This document shows positions 52,301 to 61,015 of a stretch of DNA of 64,000 bases, in pieces. The notes below the pieces were generated by a model. That model was not told where the DNA came from. It worked only from the letters and a program-made list of their open reading frames with translations, and did no database searches. A program made the translations under genes and the position numbers. This DNA comes from Candidatus Ozemobacteraceae bacterium (GTDB lineage Bacteria > Muiribacteriota > Ozemobacteria > Ozemobacterales > Ozemobacteraceae): NCBI GenBank assembly GCA_035373905.1, contig DAOSOK010000007.1, positions 1 through 64,000 on the forward strand, read 5' to 3'. The number at the start of each line of letters is the position of its first letter. Position 1 is the first letter of the stretch.

Positions 52301-54606
52301 TCTCCCTCGACGAATACAACTATCTGCGCGACATCGGCATTCCCGACCCCGACCCGTCCCGATGGTATCCGCCGCTGGGGGTGACATTCGTCAACGCGTC
52401 GTATACGGCGCGGGTGACGAAGGACCGCGTCGATATCTCGCTGAAATTCGAAGTCGTGCTGTCCGGAAAAGGCTTCAAGCAACTCGAGTTCCCGACGGAG
52501 GGGGTGGGCGTCAAATCCGTCACGATCGACGGCGTTCCGGCGCTTCTGGCGCCCGAAACACAGCAGTCCGGCCCCCAGCACACGGATCTCGTGCCCCGCC
52601 AGCAGTTGCAAAACGACATCGCGATGGTGCAAACCGCGATCCAGCAGGCGACGGTGCAACAAGTTCAGAACGTTTCCCCGCTCGCGTTCCGCGAGAAGCG
52701 GCCGGTTATCCTGACGGACCGGGAAGGCCCGGTCCTTATCGAAGCCGAACTGGTCAAGGATCTGACCTCCAAAACGCAGACGAATGCCCCTGTCGACGGC
52801 TTCCAGCTGCCGGTTCCCGTTTACGGCCCGGCCGTTCTGAACCTCGTCATCGACCGCCCGAACCAGGCCGTCGAAATCAAGCCCGGCGTGATTACCCGAA
52901 CCGCCGACGCCGTCGGTACGACCATGGTGACGGCCGTTCTGCAACCCGCTCCCGCGATCTCCGTCGAGTGGCGTGACAAGGCGGTTGCGTCCGACCAGCA
53001 GCAGAAACCTCCGTCGGAACCGGTTCCCGCCGCTCCCGGGATCGCCCGGGTCGCCGTCGATCACGAAGTTCTTTTCACGGTTTCGGAAGGCGTCATCGCG
53101 GCGAATGACGTGGTTCGCCTCCAGATCGACCAGCACCCTGCCGGGGAATTTCTGTTCGAGATTCCTGCCGGAGCCGACGTGATCGAGGTGAACGGGGCCG
53201 ATATCGCGAGCTGGAGCTGCGTTCCAACGTCCGACGGCAAGCAGGAGCTACGCGTTCAGCTCAACGCGCGGCGGATGAACCAGGTCGAACTGAGAATCTC
53301 GATGGAGCGCCAGACGCCGGCAATCAACGGCTCGTTTCCGCTCGATCTTCCACGGCTTCGAAGCGCGGGCGCCCGTTCCCGGATCGACCGCCAGAACGGA
53401 TATTTCGGCGTCGAAGTCCGCGAGGGTCTCGAAGTGCGCGTCGAGCACTCTGCTGAAGCAACGGGAATCGACGCATCCGAACTTCCCGCATCGATGACCG
53501 GAAGCGCCCGCGGCTTCATGGCCCAGGCGTTCAAATACCAGAAGGACGCGACCGCCTCGATGACAGTGACGAAACATCGCAACCTCGAGGTCAGCACGGC
53601 CCAGATCGACGCCGCCGTCGCGAAAACGGTCATGAACGACGATGGCGAGGCCCTGACGCGGCTCGACCTGGTCGTGCGCAACAACAACAACCAGTTCCTC
53701 GTCCTCCGCTCGATGCCAGAACGGCTCAAAATCCTGGCTCTGGAGGTGAACGGCGAGGCAATGAAGCCCGGCCGTAGCAAGGACGGCGAGATCTACGTGC
53801 CCCTGATCCGTTCGCCGCGGACCGGCAAGACCTATACCCCGTTCGGCGTGACGATCTTCTTCTCGGAGAAACTCGGAAGACTGCACTGGAAAGGGCGTTT
53901 CGAACTGCATCTGCCGATGATGTCGCTCGACGTCAGCCAGATGAACTGGAAGCTCGACCTTCCGGCAGGACATTTCATGGCCCGCCTCGGCGGCGAGTTC
54001 CAGCACGGCTGGGAATCGATGCCCGAGCTCCCCGGGCAAGTGTATTCCGGCGCGATCGGCGGGAAGATGGCCTCGAACGTGATGTCCCAGATGATGCCGC
54101 GGAGCATGCCGGCCGTGAGCCCCGGAGCTCCGCGAAGTTCCGCCGGTCTGCTTCCGGTCATTCCGACGCTTCCCGAGGGGTCGGAGTGCCTTCTGTTCCA
54201 CCGGAAGCTGATCACGACGGGAAGCCGCGCGCCTCGGCTCGTGATCTTCCATGCCCGCAAACCGATGGTCGATGGCGTTCTGCTGGCGATCGTGCTGTTC
54301 ATCGGGCTCATCGCCAGTTCCGCCATTTTCGGCTTCGCCGGCGGACGTGCCGCTGCGGCCGTCTTCAAAACCGCGATCCTGGTACTGTGCGGGGCGGCCG
54401 CGCTGACCGGCGAGAGCATGTTCGCCCAAGACCTGCCCTGGTTCGATCGCATTCTCGATGCGTACATCCTCGGTGTCGAGGTCGGCTGCGCCTTCGCGTT
54501 CGCCTGGTGGCTTCTGATCCCGCCGAGACCGGCTGAAGAACAGCCGAAACCGAAGGCTGCCCCGACACCTCAGCCCGTCCAGCCGCCCCAGATACCGCAG
54601 GCGTGA
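49336..54606 (+). CDS. Giant internally duplicated membrane protein, unknown function
   Basis: The 1756-residue protein has a signal peptide (1-30). The first beta-rich extracytoplasmic half spans about 30-655 and membrane helices follow at about 662-685 and 695-718. A charged loop (735-850) precedes further helices at about 856-915, then a second signal-like segment ending SPAMSAEPP (about 930-955). A second beta-rich half (955-1640), C-terminal helices (1645-1735) and a Pro/Lys tail complete it. The two halves begin alike: RYIPFTDFQQLMERNPRFMLLPREAYDRL and LYVPYSQLGDRLPRDSGFVALSLDEYNYL. They also share an SVDVTDLPAELSGLANRP / GIDASELPASMTGSARGF element. No known family is evident. Its single-gene promoter is at 49265; the downstream pckA has its own. 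Confidence 0.8.
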   Translation: MSVRLFRAVPILLAAVLGLLATWTGGLSAEPQAPVFANTASAPAGLISERIRYIPFTDFQQLMERNPRFMLLPREAYDRLKDAKDAFLARHPASPLPLLDLDFIFGGAEYRVTVRNRVAAVEGRLWFEMPNPRWALLSLTGGDLGFEWVRLDGRPVGIVPTSFGGIQDGAAPRGQVELLQKRYNDAARGVRTQTARQANRRSPQNSDFMLAVKGPDRHEVSFRFLCPQVDDPERNEVTFRIPRVPTNRIEVFLDQTDQFGEIDRAEGIDQRNVGEGTWFSGILGPTDRCTIRWAPRTSPAPGQEPEEAAQTASAPSPAPQRPEEPARLLAETLVLHSIGEGFVRSETRLNLNITRSAAEQAVILIPSGTEILDVRSERLAGHEIETGSETRLICRFTSRIKGPVSIELTSETRMTDVAQLLSLPVMKVLGAERDQGHIGIEARTSIEIRKTDSLADLPKVTSVDVTDLPAELSGLANRPILLAFRYLEPPLDPPLQLDVVRHADVPVLNAVIDTLDGTTVFTSDGSSVTCLDMRLKNNGEQYLSARITSGSEILSTALDGAPVTASTRGSDTCLIPIGTARTATSGKNGFTVRLVYKSPAPVSGLIYKQVSALPTLDLDVMSLSWRVYAPDRYDLIARPSNLSFADRPIRIAPFEAVSVFFSGIASSEGLIFIVVVLVLILIWTRIKQSDGFSWRGAFEIFVVVCIIFLLASVSGPMIGSITDQGYSSMQRAKMFSQINEISPSAVSPGDEEVQEDTEYAPSRKDMKSEMTDKRLERKTDSMEALGLKGPMMKGGARPGQARRAPGRDVGALPVDMKIPTGGKSVVVFRNHLPAGQAAKFKGIIFWEPIRTGLKAIMGIAGLLFALPIWLSAQRRSPAIAGLFAVTLIIAVAVVEHLMPKLQIAAWIAFFLVLALLMIARKLFAVRSGDSQGNVVVTGVALLFLLSGISPAMSAEPPAADPRVERILDLYVPYSQLGDRLPRDSGFVALSLDEYNYLRDIGIPDPDPSRWYPPLGVTFVNASYTARVTKDRVDISLKFEVVLSGKGFKQLEFPTEGVGVKSVTIDGVPALLAPETQQSGPQHTDLVPRQQLQNDIAMVQTAIQQATVQQVQNVSPLAFREKRPVILTDREGPVLIEAELVKDLTSKTQTNAPVDGFQLPVPVYGPAVLNLVIDRPNQAVEIKPGVITRTADAVGTTMVTAVLQPAPAISVEWRDKAVASDQQQKPPSEPVPAAPGIARVAVDHEVLFTVSEGVIAANDVVRLQIDQHPAGEFLFEIPAGADVIEVNGADIASWSCVPTSDGKQELRVQLNARRMNQVELRISMERQTPAINGSFPLDLPRLRSAGARSRIDRQNGYFGVEVREGLEVRVEHSAEATGIDASELPASMTGSARGFMAQAFKYQKDATASMTVTKHRNLEVSTAQIDAAVAKTVMNDDGEALTRLDLVVRNNNNQFLVLRSMPERLKILALEVNGEAMKPGRSKDGEIYVPLIRSPRTGKTYTPFGVTIFFSEKLGRLHWKGRFELHLPMMSLDVSQMNWKLDLPAGHFMARLGGEFQHGWESMPELPGQVYSGAIGGKMASNVMSQMMPRSMPAVSPGAPRSSAGLLPVIPTLPEGSECLLFHRKLITTGSRAPRLVIFHARKPMVDGVLLAIVLFIGLIASSAIFGFAGGRAAAAVFKTAILVLCGAAALTGESMFAQDLPWFDRILDAYILGVEVGCAFAFAWWLLIPPRPAEEQPKPKAAPTPQPVQPPQIPQA

Positions 54607-54691
54607 CCGCCCGCATCCACGCGGCCATCATTCCGGCTCCGGCATTCGCCGCGGGCCGGTTTCATTATTTGCCTTCATATACACCGAAGAG

Positions 54692-54720
54692 TTGCCCCCC
54701 GTCGCCCGGTGAGGTAGAAT
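54692..54720 (+). promoter_or_regulatory. Promoter of PEP carboxykinase
   Basis: TTGCCC (54692-54697) and TAGAAT (54715-54720) are 17 bases apart, with AAAGGAGC just before ATG 54766. Confidence 0.55.
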
Positions 54721-54765
54721 TGCCGAAAATGGGCGTCCCGCGCGGATGCCCGCGAGGAAAGGAGC

Positions 54766-56376
54766 ATGAAGACGATGCCTGCGTCAGAATGCGTTACGTA
54801 TCTCGGCCTGAACGGCCTCAAGCACGTGTATCGGAATCTTCCCCCGGCGGCCCTGATCGAAGAGGCCCTCGACCGCGGCGAAGGCGAGCTTGCCTCGAAT
54901 GGGGCCCTCGTCGTCCGCACCGGAAACCCCTCCGGCCGGTCCCCGAACAACCGGTTCGTCGTGGAGACGCCCGAGCACAAGGATATCTGGTGGGGGGCCG
55001 TCAACAAACAGCTGTCGACGGACAACTGGAACCGCCTCATCACTCTCGCCCGCGGCTATCTTCAGAACCGCGACGCGTTCGTGTTCGACGGTTTCGCCGG
55101 CGCCGACCCGCGATATCGTCTCCAGGTGCGCGTCGTCACCGAACGCGCCTGGCACAACCTCTTTGCCCGCACCCTGTTCATCAGGCCCAAGGCCCAGGAC
55201 AAGATCAACGACGTGCCTGATTTCACCGTCCTGAACGTCTGCGGCATGCACGCCCCGGATTTCAAGACGATGGGCCTGAACTCGGGCATCTTCATCGTCC
55301 TCAACTTCGCCGAGCGCATCATCCTGATCGGCGGCACCAACTACGCCGGCGAGATCAAGAAAAGTATATTTTCCGTTATGAATTACCTCCTGCCGAAACG
55401 CGGCGTCTTCCCGATGCACTGTTCGGCCAACGTCGGCCGCGAAGGCGACACGGCTCTGTTCTTCGGCCTCTCCGGAACCGGGAAGACCACCCTCTCCGCC
55501 GACCCTGCCCGCCAGCTCATCGGCGACGACGAGCACGGCTGGAGCGACAACGGCATTTTCAACTTCGAGGGCGGCTGTTACGCCAAGTGCATCAAGCTCT
55601 CGAAAGAGAACGAGCCCCAGATCTACGACGCCATACGGTTCGGATCGGTGCTCGAGAACGTGGTCATCGACGAGCAGCGCCGCCCCGATTACGACAACGG
55701 CTCGCTGACGGAAAACACCCGCGCGACCTATCCCGTCACCCACATCGACAACTGCGTCCTCGAGGGCGTGGGCGGCCATCCCCGCAACGTGTTCTTCCTC
55801 GCGGCCGATGCGTTCGGCGTCCTCCCCCCCATCGCGCGTCTCTCGCCCGAACAGGCGATGTATCATTTCCTGTCCGGCTACACGTCGAAGCTGGCCGGAA
55901 CCGAAGCCGGCATCACCGAGCCCACGACCACCTTCTCGGCCTGTTTCGGGGCCCCGTTCCTCGTCCATCATCCGTTCACTTACGCCCAGATGCTCGGAGA
56001 GGCGATGAAGAAGCACGGCACCCGCATCTGGCTCGTGAACACCGGCTGGTCCGGCGGCGCCTACGGCGTCGGGAAGCGGATGAAGATCGCCTACACCCGC
56101 GCCCTGCTCACTGCCGCTCTCGACGGCTCGCTCGACAAGGTCGCGTTCGCGGCCGATCCGATCTTCGGCATCCAGGTCCCGCAGGAATGCCCCGGCGTCC
56201 CGACCGAGATCCTCACGCCGAAGAATGCCTGGGCCGACAAGGCGGCCTACGACCGCACCGCAGACGATCTCGCCCGCCGCTTCGCCGAAAATTTCCGCTC
56301 CTTCGAAGACCGCGCCTCTCCCGAAGTCGTCAAGGCCGGCCCGGCCGTCAAAAAGACCGCCGAGGCAACCAGGTAA
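54766..56376 (+). CDS. pckA: ATP-dependent phosphoenolpyruvate carboxykinase
   Basis: The 536-residue enzyme converts oxaloacetate and ATP to PEP and CO2 at the start of gluconeogenesis. The kinase-1a P-loop GLSGTGKTTLS (near 235-245), the metal/substrate segment MHCSANVGREGDTALFFG, and NTGWSGGAYGVGKRMK with the adenine-binding region identify the ATP-type PckA rather than the GTP-type. Length is typical. Together with the PPDK-like protein and transketolase it points to active sugar synthesis from small acids. Confidence 0.96.
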   Translation: MKTMPASECVTYLGLNGLKHVYRNLPPAALIEEALDRGEGELASNGALVVRTGNPSGRSPNNRFVVETPEHKDIWWGAVNKQLSTDNWNRLITLARGYLQNRDAFVFDGFAGADPRYRLQVRVVTERAWHNLFARTLFIRPKAQDKINDVPDFTVLNVCGMHAPDFKTMGLNSGIFIVLNFAERIILIGGTNYAGEIKKSIFSVMNYLLPKRGVFPMHCSANVGREGDTALFFGLSGTGKTTLSADPARQLIGDDEHGWSDNGIFNFEGGCYAKCIKLSKENEPQIYDAIRFGSVLENVVIDEQRRPDYDNGSLTENTRATYPVTHIDNCVLEGVGGHPRNVFFLAADAFGVLPPIARLSPEQAMYHFLSGYTSKLAGTEAGITEPTTTFSACFGAPFLVHHPFTYAQMLGEAMKKHGTRIWLVNTGWSGGAYGVGKRMKIAYTRALLTAALDGSLDKVAFAADPIFGIQVPQECPGVPTEILTPKNAWADKAAYDRTADDLARRFAENFRSFEDRASPEVVKAGPAVKKTAEATR

Positions 56377-56396
56377 CGAGTATTCGCATAATTATT

Positions 56397-56426
56397 GAAC
56401 CCCCCGGATCATCGTCCGGGGGGTTC
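56397..56426. terminator. 12-bp hairpin between convergent pckA and clpX
   Basis: GAACCCCCCGGA (56397-56408) pairs with 56415-56426 around a 6-base loop; no T-tract. Probably a shared barrier for both genes. Confidence 0.6.
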
Positions 56427-56458
56427 TCGTATCGTTCCGGTCGTGCGCCGTTTTTCGG

Positions 56459-57784
56459 TCAGGCCGGGACGGCTTCGGCCCCTTCCGGCCTGACGGCCTG
56501 CTGTCGGGCGGCTTCAGGCTCGGGGGCCTGGTCGGAAAGTCTCTTCTGCTCCTCGATCAACATGCCGATCTGGCGCTCAACGTAGGCCTTGTCAATGACC
56601 AGCTTCGACCTGCCGTTCTCTCGGAGAGCGAACATGTCGTTCCGAAGGACTTTTTCGAAGACGGCTCGCAGCCCGCGGGCGCCGGTCTTGCGCGCCAGGG
56701 CCTCATCGACGATGCGTTCGAGGCCGTCGTCGGTGAACTCGAGTCTGCACCCATCCATCTCGCACAGCTTGGTGAACTGCCGTACGATGGCGTTCTTCGG
56801 CTCGCGAAGAATGCGCATGAAGTCGGCTCTTCCGAGACCGTCCAAGGCAACCCGCACGGGCAGGCGGCCGATGAACTCGGGAATGAACCCGAACTGGAGC
56901 AGGTCTTCCGTGTCGACCGCGTGAAACAGTTTGTGATCGGCGAGGTCTTTCGGACGCGGGTCGGCGTTGAAGCCGATCGCCGAATCATGGTGCAGGCGCT
57001 TGCCGATGATCTTTTCGAGACCGTTGAAAGCGCCGCCGCAGATGAAGAGGATGTGGCGGGTATCCATCTTCACGACCTGCTGGGACATAGGGTTCTTGCG
57101 GCCGGCCGTCAGCGGCACGTTCGCGACGGTCCCCTCGATGAGTTTCAGAAACGCCTGCTGAACGCCCTCCCCGGAGACGTCGCGAGAGATCGAGACGTTG
57201 TTCGAGGTCTTCGCCTTCTTGTCGATCTCGTCGAGATACACGATGCCGCGCTGAGCGTCGTCGACTTCGTAGTTCGCGTCGATAAGCAGCGAGAGCAGGA
57301 CGTTCTCGACGTCGTCACCGACGTATCCCGCCTCGGTGTAGCTCGTGCAGTCGCCGATCGCGAAGGGCACTTTCAGGAGCTTGGAAAGCGTTCTCGCGAG
57401 GAGCGTCTTTCCGCTTCCGGTGGGTCCGACGAGGAGGATGTTCGATTTCTCAAACTCGACATCGGTCGAGTCGATCATCGAGAGGATCTTGTAGTGGTTG
57501 TAGACGGCCAGCGACAGCACCTTCTTCGCCGCATCCTGGCCGATGACGTATTCCGACAGGCCGTCGTAAATCTTCCGGGGGGTGTATTCCTTGAGGATCG
57601 CTTTCAGATCGACCTTGCCGGCCGTCGCGCCCTTTTTGACGGGGTCGCGGTCACTGGCGTTTTTCCGCTTGAAAATATCTTCCGCCGTTTCGACGCAGGT
57701 CTTGCACAAGAGCATCCCGTCGCGGTTCTGAACGAACTCCCCGCCGCGACGGAGATCCTTTCCGCAAAACACACAATAACTCAT
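56459..57784 (-). CDS. clpX: ATP-dependent Clp protease ATP-binding subunit ClpX
   Basis: The 441-residue AAA+ unfoldase has a zinc-binding domain with Cys 4, 7, 27 and 30. It also carries Walker A GPTGSGKT, the pore loop GYVGDD, Walker B VYLDEIDK, the GGAFNGLEKI motif, and a sensor-2 GARGLRAVFE. It feeds substrates to ClpP, which is not next door here. A Pro/Glu/Ala tail follows the core. GGAAG lies upstream of ATG 57784. An extended -10 (TGGTATCAT, 57835-57843) is the probable promoter; the 57785-58040 gap holds no other gene. Confidence 0.96.
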   Translation of the reverse strand: MSYCVFCGKDLRRGGEFVQNRDGMLLCKTCVETAEDIFKRKNASDRDPVKKGATAGKVDLKAILKEYTPRKIYDGLSEYVIGQDAAKKVLSLAVYNHYKILSMIDSTDVEFEKSNILLVGPTGSGKTLLARTLSKLLKVPFAIGDCTSYTEAGYVGDDVENVLLSLLIDANYEVDDAQRGIVYLDEIDKKAKTSNNVSISRDVSGEGVQQAFLKLIEGTVANVPLTAGRKNPMSQQVVKMDTRHILFICGGAFNGLEKIIGKRLHHDSAIGFNADPRPKDLADHKLFHAVDTEDLLQFGFIPEFIGRLPVRVALDGLGRADFMRILREPKNAIVRQFTKLCEMDGCRLEFTDDGLERIVDEALARKTGARGLRAVFEKVLRNDMFALRENGRSKLVIDKAYVERQIGMLIEEQKRLSDQAPEPEAARQQAVRPEGAEAVPA

Positions 57785-57834
57785 AGATGTTGCACTTCCT
57801 TCATCAAGGCCTTTTCCGGCCCTGTACCAAATTC

Positions 57835-57843
57835 ATGATACCA
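57835..57843 (-). promoter_or_regulatory. Extended -10 promoter of clpX
   Basis: On the minus strand TGGTATCAT lies about 50 bases before the clpX ATG; no strong -35. Confidence 0.45.
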
Positions 57844-58040
57844 TATTTCCCCCTCTCCATAAAGTGCTGTTCGAACGGCGTGTATACACGATCGTCTCCG
57901 GATAATCCCGCGTTCCCGTGAATTTGTTTCCTTCAACGCTTCGAGGCATGTTACCCTGAATCGTCGGCATTTCGAATCATCCATCCAAGGCAAAGCACTC
58001 CGCACAGCTCATGAGAAACCGGCCGCGCAGGCGATCTTGA

Positions 58041-58865
58041 ATGTTTACCTTCAACTACGGGAAAAAACTGTCTCTCAAGGCGAAGACGGTCATCTACGCA
58101 GAGCATGCTCCCGTTTCCCCGAACGACGAAACCGTCTTTTTCATCATCCAGGGGAAGGCGATGATTGCTCGCCGCACATCCGAAGGGTTTTTCCGCATGG
58201 GCATGGCGGAGAACATGCTCATGGGCCTGCAGGACTCGTTCGAGACCTCCACCCGTATCACGAGCGCGATCACGCTCGAGGATTCGGAGATCTACTCCTG
58301 GAAACCGAAAGATTTTTTCAAGAATATATCTGTAGATATTCTTCTCGCGCGTGCGGCGACGTTCTCTCTCTGCCGGGAACTCCGATTTCTGAACGAGAAA
58401 CGTGAGCGCAGATTCTCGACAGGCGCCGACGAGACCGAGGGGAAATTCGAGGTGTCCGAGGACATGTCGACCGTCGGCGCCCTGTACGGCCTCGCCTTCC
58501 AGAAGGAGAACGAGGCCATTCCCGACGAAATCGTCGCGATGTTTGGAAAGGCGTTCGACGCCGGCGAAACGATCATCGCCGAGAACGATCTCACCGATGA
58601 GATCTATATCCTGTATGACGGACGCGTCGAAGTTTCGAAAGGCGGCACGCCCATTTGCACGATGGAAGCGGGTGAAATCTTCGGCGAGATGTCCCATTTC
58701 GAGAAAAAACCGAGGGCGGCCACCATCAGGGCGCAAATTCCCTCGAAAACGCTGAAACTCGAACCGAAGAACTTCAACGTGCTCTATCAACTCCGCCCCA
58801 GCTGGTCCGTCAACCTCCTCAAATCCCTGAGCCGTCGCATCACCGCCGCCTACTCACGCATGTAG
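58041..58865 (+). CDS. Double cyclic-nucleotide-binding-domain protein
   Basis: The 274-residue protein carries two CAP-family beta-barrel domains. The second (about 155-270) has FGEMSHFEKKPRAATIRA, a nearly canonical phosphate-binding cassette with the Glu and Arg that contact cAMP/cGMP. The first (about 1-120) lacks those residues and is probably degenerate. No DNA-binding helix-turn-helix, kinase or channel domain is attached, so it may act by protein contact. It is the only cNMP receiver in the window and may respond to the cyclase at 22635. The ribosome site is weak. No gene is seen between 58866 and 59094. Confidence 0.82.
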   Translation: MFTFNYGKKLSLKAKTVIYAEHAPVSPNDETVFFIIQGKAMIARRTSEGFFRMGMAENMLMGLQDSFETSTRITSAITLEDSEIYSWKPKDFFKNISVDILLARAATFSLCRELRFLNEKRERRFSTGADETEGKFEVSEDMSTVGALYGLAFQKENEAIPDEIVAMFGKAFDAGETIIAENDLTDEIYILYDGRVEVSKGGTPICTMEAGEIFGEMSHFEKKPRAATIRAQIPSKTLKLEPKNFNVLYQLRPSWSVNLLKSLSRRITAAYSRM

Positions 58866-59094
58866 GAACGAAAAGCCTCACGGCAGAAAACGCGAAGAAG
58901 TCTTTCCGGCATATCTCTCATCTGCAATGCGGCTGATCACGATCCGCCCCTGTGTCGTCATGTCGGTCCTCGACGTGCAGAAGGATCACAAGGTGTTCTG
59001 AACCGGCGGAATCTGCGTCATCTGCAGATTCCTTCTCTGCGTAACGGCGTCTCTCTGGCTCGTTGGCCTGCCTGCGGATGTAGCCCTGATGAAG

Positions 59095-59129
59095 AAAACA
59101 CCGGAAGGCGGTTGCCTCCCGGTGTTTTT
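59095..59129. terminator. Bidirectional terminator of the metalloprotease gene
   Basis: AAAACACCGG (59095-59104) and CCGGTGTTTT (59119-59128) form a 10-bp stem. It lies just past the protease stop and has A/T runs on both sides. Confidence 0.75.
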
Positions 59130-59141
59130 GATCAGGGACGA

Positions 59142-60779
59142 TTATTCGCCGTGGACCTCGTTGAAGAGGCGGGCGCTCTCGAGCTGCTCGCCGGTGAGGA
59201 CGGTCGGATCGCCGGCCTTGGTGACGCCGCGCTTGTTGAACACTTCGCGGAGCTTATCGGCATACTTGCCGCCGAAGATGTTCTTGTCGGCGGTGAAGAT
59301 GGCGTTGGCGCCGTCGATGAACTTCGGGCTGCCGGCCTTCAGGTAGTAGAAGCTCTTGTGGATGAGCAGATCGGCGACTTCGGCGCCGAGGGCGTTGCGG
59401 ATATCCCACAGGATGGCGCCCCAGATGCGGCCGTCGGCATGCACTTCGCCCTCGATGCTCTCGGGATAATGCATGTTATTGGTCAGGATGCGGAGATAGG
59501 GCTTGCCCATCTTGTTCATCGCATACTCGCCGACCTTGTCGTCGTTCGAGATCGTGCAGGCGAAGTAGTCGGCCTGGCCTTCGTTCATGGCGCCGGACTC
59601 GGCGCTGTAATTCAGGCGGACGATCTGGGCGATGTGGGCGTGCGAATACTCGTGATAAGCGACGCTTTCTTCCTTGGCGAGATCGTTCAGACGATTGCCG
59701 TCGCCGAAGGCCATGGCGTTTTCCATCGGGGAATAATAGGCATTGTCATACTTGTCGCCGACATGGACGGTGGCTTTGATGGCCCAGTCGAGCTTGTCGT
59801 AGCCCATCTTCTTGAAGAAGTCGTGGACGGTGTTGATGTAGTAATAGATATTGGCTTCGTCGAAGTGGGTGTTGTCCGGATCGTAGATGTGCTCGTCGTT
59901 CTCGTTGACCGAGCCGGCGGTATCTTCATTCACGGCCTTGCAGTAGAGACCTTCGAGGCCGTGGGTGAGCAGATTGTTCAGCGTCTCGACGGAGGCCGGT
60001 GCGGCGAGGGGATGGTTCACGAACACGTTGCCCTTGCCGGTGTGGGCCTCGGCGAACACCATCTGATTGACGCGGCTGATTTCCTTGCCGGTTTCGGCGT
60101 CGATCAGGACTTCCCAGTCGCCCAGAGGCTCGAGGGCGCCCATCTTCACGAGGTACGCCATGCGGCCGACGTTCTTCTCGGGATGCACGACCATTTCGGC
60201 CTTGGCGACGCCGCGGATCTTCTTGATGCCCAGCGAGCGCTTGGCGGCGGCCAGCGCATCCTGGCGGCTGATGGTGATCTGGTTGATGATTTCGTTAATG
60301 GTCGGGAAGGAGCCGTTCGCGAGCTGAACGCGATCATCCTTGCCGATATGGAGGGAGATTTCCGCTTCGTGAACCGGGACGCCGTCGAGGTTCATCTGGA
60401 AGGCGACGTGCGTGGCGCCGGCGGCTTCCTCGTTGCGGATCATCTTGAGCATGTTGTCGTCTTTGGTGACCGGAAGATTGAACAGCTTGGCATTGCGCTG
60501 GATATATCTGCGGGCAGCCAAAGCCTTGTCGCCGGAGAGCTTCTCGGAAAGGTCGCCGCGGAGACTGTTGAGGCGCTGACCATCTTCGGTCGCGACCAAC
60601 AGGTCGACGTGCCGGATATCGGCATTGCGAGACGTGACCGCGCGGATCAGGTTCTCGGAAATGGAAACGGGTCCGCGGCGGGTCGGCTTCACGTTCGTCT
60701 GCGTGGGCGACACGTCAAAAGCGAACGCCGAAGCGGCACAAAAGAAGGACAGGGCGAAACAGGCTGTTAACCTCTTCAT
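59142..60779 (-). CDS. Secreted M36/M4-type zinc metalloprotease
   Basis: The 545-residue exported protein has a signal peptide (1-22). An FTP-type propeptide (about 60-150) and a PepSY-like segment (about 160-260) follow, then a protease domain. Metal motif HEYSHAHI gives H-E-x-x-H, and GAMNEGQADYF supplies the third ligand and downstream Asp. GEVHADGRIWG corresponds to the fungalysin (M36) catalytic His region more than to thermolysin. It is probably an extracellular protease activated by propeptide removal. ATG 60779 with AAGGGGAG upstream is preferred over TTG 60782. Confidence 0.88.
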   Translation of the reverse strand: MKRLTACFALSFFCAASAFAFDVSPTQTNVKPTRRGPVSISENLIRAVTSRNADIRHVDLLVATEDGQRLNSLRGDLSEKLSGDKALAARRYIQRNAKLFNLPVTKDDNMLKMIRNEEAAGATHVAFQMNLDGVPVHEAEISLHIGKDDRVQLANGSFPTINEIINQITISRQDALAAAKRSLGIKKIRGVAKAEMVVHPEKNVGRMAYLVKMGALEPLGDWEVLIDAETGKEISRVNQMVFAEAHTGKGNVFVNHPLAAPASVETLNNLLTHGLEGLYCKAVNEDTAGSVNENDEHIYDPDNTHFDEANIYYYINTVHDFFKKMGYDKLDWAIKATVHVGDKYDNAYYSPMENAMAFGDGNRLNDLAKEESVAYHEYSHAHIAQIVRLNYSAESGAMNEGQADYFACTISNDDKVGEYAMNKMGKPYLRILTNNMHYPESIEGEVHADGRIWGAILWDIRNALGAEVADLLIHKSFYYLKAGSPKFIDGANAIFTADKNIFGGKYADKLREVFNKRGVTKAGDPTVLTGEQLESARLFNEVHGE

Positions 60780-60818
60780 CAATACTCCCCTTTTCTCAAA
60801 TTCGGACGAAGATACTCA

Positions 60819-60847
60819 ATCCTAACATGAGGGTACAAAACCCGCAA
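60819..60847 (-). promoter_or_regulatory. Promoter of the metalloprotease gene
   Basis: On the minus strand TTGCGG (60842-60847) and TAGGAT (60819-60824) are 17 bases apart. Confidence 0.5.
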
Positions 60848-60972
60848 GTCCCCGACAATGAGTTTTGTATTTCAATGCCATCGCAAGGCCAGTCGCACCT
60901 GCGTTCCCACGAACATTCTGGTGGGGAGACACAGACGTGCATCGCGCGATGCGCGCGATATGCCCACGAAGG

Positions 60973-61005
60973 AAAACCGCCATCGACGGACGATCGATGG
61001 CGGTT
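60973..61005 (-). terminator. Terminator of the tRNA pair
   Basis: Read on the minus strand, a 12-bp stem AACCGCCATCGA with its complement and a 7-base loop is followed by T/C. It is located 11 bases after tRNA-Glu. Confidence 0.75.
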
Positions 61006-61015
61006 CATATAAGGG

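Noticed and set aside
57781..58005. 74-codon ORF upstream of clpX on the same strand
   Set aside because: No ribosome site, spans the clpX promoter, and its end overlaps the clpX start.
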